Source: Chara braunii
Taxonomy: Eukaryota; Streptophyta; Charophyceae; Charales; Characeae
DNA: 30,914 nt
Assembly: GCA_003427395.1 (NCBI GenBank)
Contig: BFEA01000001.1
Coordinates: 10,360,889 to 10,391,802, forward strand
Direction: 5' to 3'
The translations under genes and the position numbers were made by a program. Shown piece by piece: positions 29,001 to 30,914 of this stretch; position 1 is the first letter of the stretch; each line of letters opens with the position of its first letter. A model generated the notes under the pieces. It saw only the letters and a list, made by a program, of their open reading frames with translations. It was not told the origin of the DNA and ran no database searches.

Positions 29001-30786
29001 AAGGGGGTGAAGCCCCCTCTGACAACAGGGAAGAGGTCAGAAGAGACCTCAGTAGGGATCCATTCTGGATCTCCCTTATCAAGACCTTGAGAAAATTACC
29101 CTACCTGATAAAATTACCCTACCTGATAAAATTACCCTACCTGATAAAATTCATCCTAATAGATGGGAGAAAGTTTGTCAGCAACCCTTGTTTAACAACA
29201 CATGGATACGAGACGATCAAGGAATCACGTTGCATTGTAATAACTCCCCTTGGAAAGGGTGGATTAAGAAGGGGGTAGTCAGAATCAAGGATATTTGGAA
29301 CAAAGAATCCAAGGATTGGGTTACCCAGGAGGAAATTAAGGAGAGACTAAGATATTGGAAAAAATTATAGAATTGATACCCTTGGACTGGGTCCGCATCC
29401 TCAGGAAAGGCCCCGAAATCAAACCCAATGACTGGGTGGCCTTCACTGACAGCAATCACCTAATAGGTAATGTACTGAAAGTTAAGGCAAATGATGATAT
29501 CTTAACCTCCCTTTTCATCCTTAAAGAAGACAATAGAACAACTCCTCAATCAAAGGACGAAATTAGATGGGTTACTAAGGATCAAATTTTTAGAACTAGA
29601 GTATTACAGATTGGGAATGAATGGCTGACCTTCAGACCTAGCACTCCCATATCGCACCTACCAATGAACCTAGTTGTATGGAAGTGAGGGTCGCAACTCA
29701 AAAAGAACAGAAATTATGCCAAATCCCCCCATACTCTGTCAGTCAAATCAGCATACAGAATGCTGCGTCCAACAATCAACCTCAAGGATAGAGTATCTGA
29801 CAGATGGATGAGACATCTAAATCTCAGCATGAACGACCTAAAAAACATTAAGTGGTTTCGCAGCAAAAACCTTAAGCCAACCAAAATAGCATCCCTCCAA
29901 TGGCAGATTGAACACAGATGTCTCCCTACTAATGACTGGTTAATAGACAGAATGTCACAGGACAAGAACAACCATGTCCAACCCTGGTGCAAGCTATGCA
30001 GATTGGCTTATCCAAGTAGAAAGATTCCGAAGACAATTGAACACATTTTTCTCCAATGTCCGGGTTCAATCCGGCTTTGGAGATGGTGGGACAGAATCTG
30101 GAATAACTTAGAAACAAAGACTCAGTGGCCATGGGGATGGAAACCCCTTTTATTGGAAGCATGGAATGTTGTCCCATTCGACGAATTTACTCATAATCTA
30201 TTTATTCTTAGTAGGAGGGCAGTTCTATGGGCCATTTGGAGGAGAAGATGCATCTATGAATGAGAAGGAGCCAGGATGGATGGCCCGAAATTCACCGAAA
30301 CCATCAAGGAACAAATTCAGATAGACATCCGACATCAATGGGAACTCACTAAGGAGAAAATCCAAATTTTATCAAACAAAAAGGAAATTTCCCAGCAAAT
30401 ACAACAGTTCAATTTAGTCTGGCTTGGTGGGATACAGGGGGGAAGGATTGGAAAGGTAGTATGGGAAGGAGCTACTGAGGCGGAAGATGGGGTCAACAGA
30501 ACACAAACTACAGGATTTCTCTGAAAAATGGCTCGGGGGGAAAGAAGGGGGAAGGTTAGGAAGGGTAGAAAGGAACCCTGGGAGAGGCCAAGAGGAAGAA
30601 AGGTTGTGGAAGGATTATCGACTGATGTTTCATGAGTGGACCAAGGTGGACCCCTCAATCCCGATGAAAACAGCGGATAATTTCCCCGACCCCTTCCCCC
30701 CCCCCCATCACCAGCATGGTGGACTTGCAGTGGTATGGGTGTTAAGGAAGGAAAACGGAAGTAGATATGGGACAAGGGGGGGATAA
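26026..30786 (+). pseudogene. LINE C ORF2 pseudogene (APE, RT, zf-RVT), lightly damaged
   Basis: Start ATG at 26026 (MMGEVNLVDLVYNKDKN, matching copy A). APE domain 26090-26880: ICIQETHL, GVAIWM, IIAGDFNASLDR with GDFNA at 26542-26556, SRIDLILIS and GLDHATC. The linker and RT lie in the long open segment 27260-29278 (672 codons): EEEKTPGID, NYRPITLLTVVYK, QTGFISERNIQDN, SVRQGNPLASFLF and catalytic FADD at 28283-28294. zf-RVT follows at 29920-30070 (CKLC...EHIFLQC), then the tail VDPSIPMKTADNFPDPFPPP. Damage: TGA near 26076, a frameshift and stops near 26175-26205, a frameshift near 26890, TAA at 27248, frameshifts or stops near 29275, 29370, 29687 and 30262. The catalytic RT residues look intact, but no full-length protein can be made. 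Confidence 0.9.
29094..29150 (+). repeat. 18-bp unit repeated three times inside LINE C ORF2
   Basis: The unit AAATTACCCTACCTGATA occurs three times in a row, coding KLPYLI three times. Copies B and E have one equivalent (RKLPLSDK, RNLPLPDK), so two extra units were added in frame. The frame is lost about 45 codons later. Confidence 0.88.
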
Positions 30787-30914
30787 GGGAGCCTGGGACA
30801 GAGGGAAAGTTGACCCGGGCCAAAGAAAGTGTTCTGATCAAGAGCGGGAAAGGGGGGAGCTAGTGTGCAAAAGTAAGAATCTGGCGCCTGTTTCTGGGTG
30901 AAGAGGTTCTCCCC
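30787..30914 (+). other. LINE C 3' UTR, cut by the window end
   Basis: Purine-rich sequence after the ORF2 tail. In copies A and B the UTR is about 160-270 bp and is followed by the GGGACGCTGG module, so that module would be expected beyond this window. Confidence 0.5.

Larger units (their letters stand above)
25041..30914 (+). mobile_element. LINE copy C, best-preserved copy, runs off the window
   Basis: Contains an intact ORF1 frame (25041-25946), a 79-bp spacer, ORF2 (26026 to about 30786) and the start of the 3' UTR. Only a handful of ORF2 disruptions are seen, so it is younger than A, B and E. The 5' boundary is uncertain: similarity to ORF1 fragment F starts only near 25150. The 3' end is beyond the window, so presence of a GGGACGCTGG tail could not be checked. 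Confidence 0.88.

Noticed and set aside
1-30914. CRISPR array, bacterial operon or phage system
   Set aside because: No regular spacer arrays, no dense gene packing, and clear eukaryotic signatures (LINEs, poly(A) tails, U6, microsatellites).

Overview
This window looks like intergenic, repeat-dominated DNA from a large eukaryotic genome. The organism is most likely a streptophyte (green plant or charophyte alga). Two things suggest this. The U6 snRNA copy at 1376-1470 has the plant-type 5' stem and the plant-type 3' end, not the animal ones. The LINE proteins have the plant arrangement of AP-endonuclease, reverse transcriptase and C-terminal zf-RVT zinc finger. I cannot name the species. No complete host gene was found; one weak pair of candidate exons lies at 22922-23440.

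The main content is one family of non-LTR retrotransposons, present as at least six damaged copies. Copy A is on the minus strand (about 5271-10250). Copy B is on the plus strand (about 12860-17655). Fragment D is a zinc-finger piece (2571-2795). Copy E keeps only the ORF2 C-terminal third (23465-25005). Copy C is the best preserved (about 25041 to the window end, with ORF1 and nearly all of ORF2). Fragment F is an ORF1 piece on the minus strand (17656-18663). ORF2 order is APE endonuclease, RT, zf-RVT (CxxC...H...C), then a Trp/Pro-rich tail. ORF1 is unusual: no CCHC zinc knuckle or recognisable RRM, but it is conserved between copies F and C and, at its C-terminus, A.

A short module of about 60-130 bp, starting GGGACGCTGG and usually ending in poly(A), occurs about ten times. 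It stands alone or forms the 3' end of LINE copies A and B. Its first hairpin keeps pairing through compensatory changes, so it is probably a functional RNA structure, perhaps a retrotransposition signal shared by LINE and SINE-like elements. One copy is the 3' part of a 324-bp insertion with a 13-bp target-site duplication.

Layout: 1-1000, AT-rich tandem repeats, a GC-rich foldback and a pyrimidine tract. 1000-1900, a dispersed repeat split by a U6 retrocopy. 1979-5410, solo modules, LINE fragment D, a second decayed U6-like sequence and a palindromic repeat family. 5271-10250, LINE A. 10250-12460, low-complexity ATC-rich and purine-rich DNA and diverged duplications. 12458-12860, a suspect join containing a Tn5 mosaic-end pair (sequencing-library adapter). 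12860-17655, LINE B. 17656-18663, ORF1 fragment F. 18700-22820, tRNA-like SINE, a 50-N gap inside a tandem repeat, palindromic repeats, a 55-G run and minisatellites. 22820-23460, candidate exons. 23465-30914, LINE E followed by LINE C.

Assembly caution: the adapter junction, the N gap, the poly(G) run and several abrupt joins at poly(A) tracts mean the order of some segments may not be genomic. All calls come from reading the sequence and provided translations; no database search was possible.
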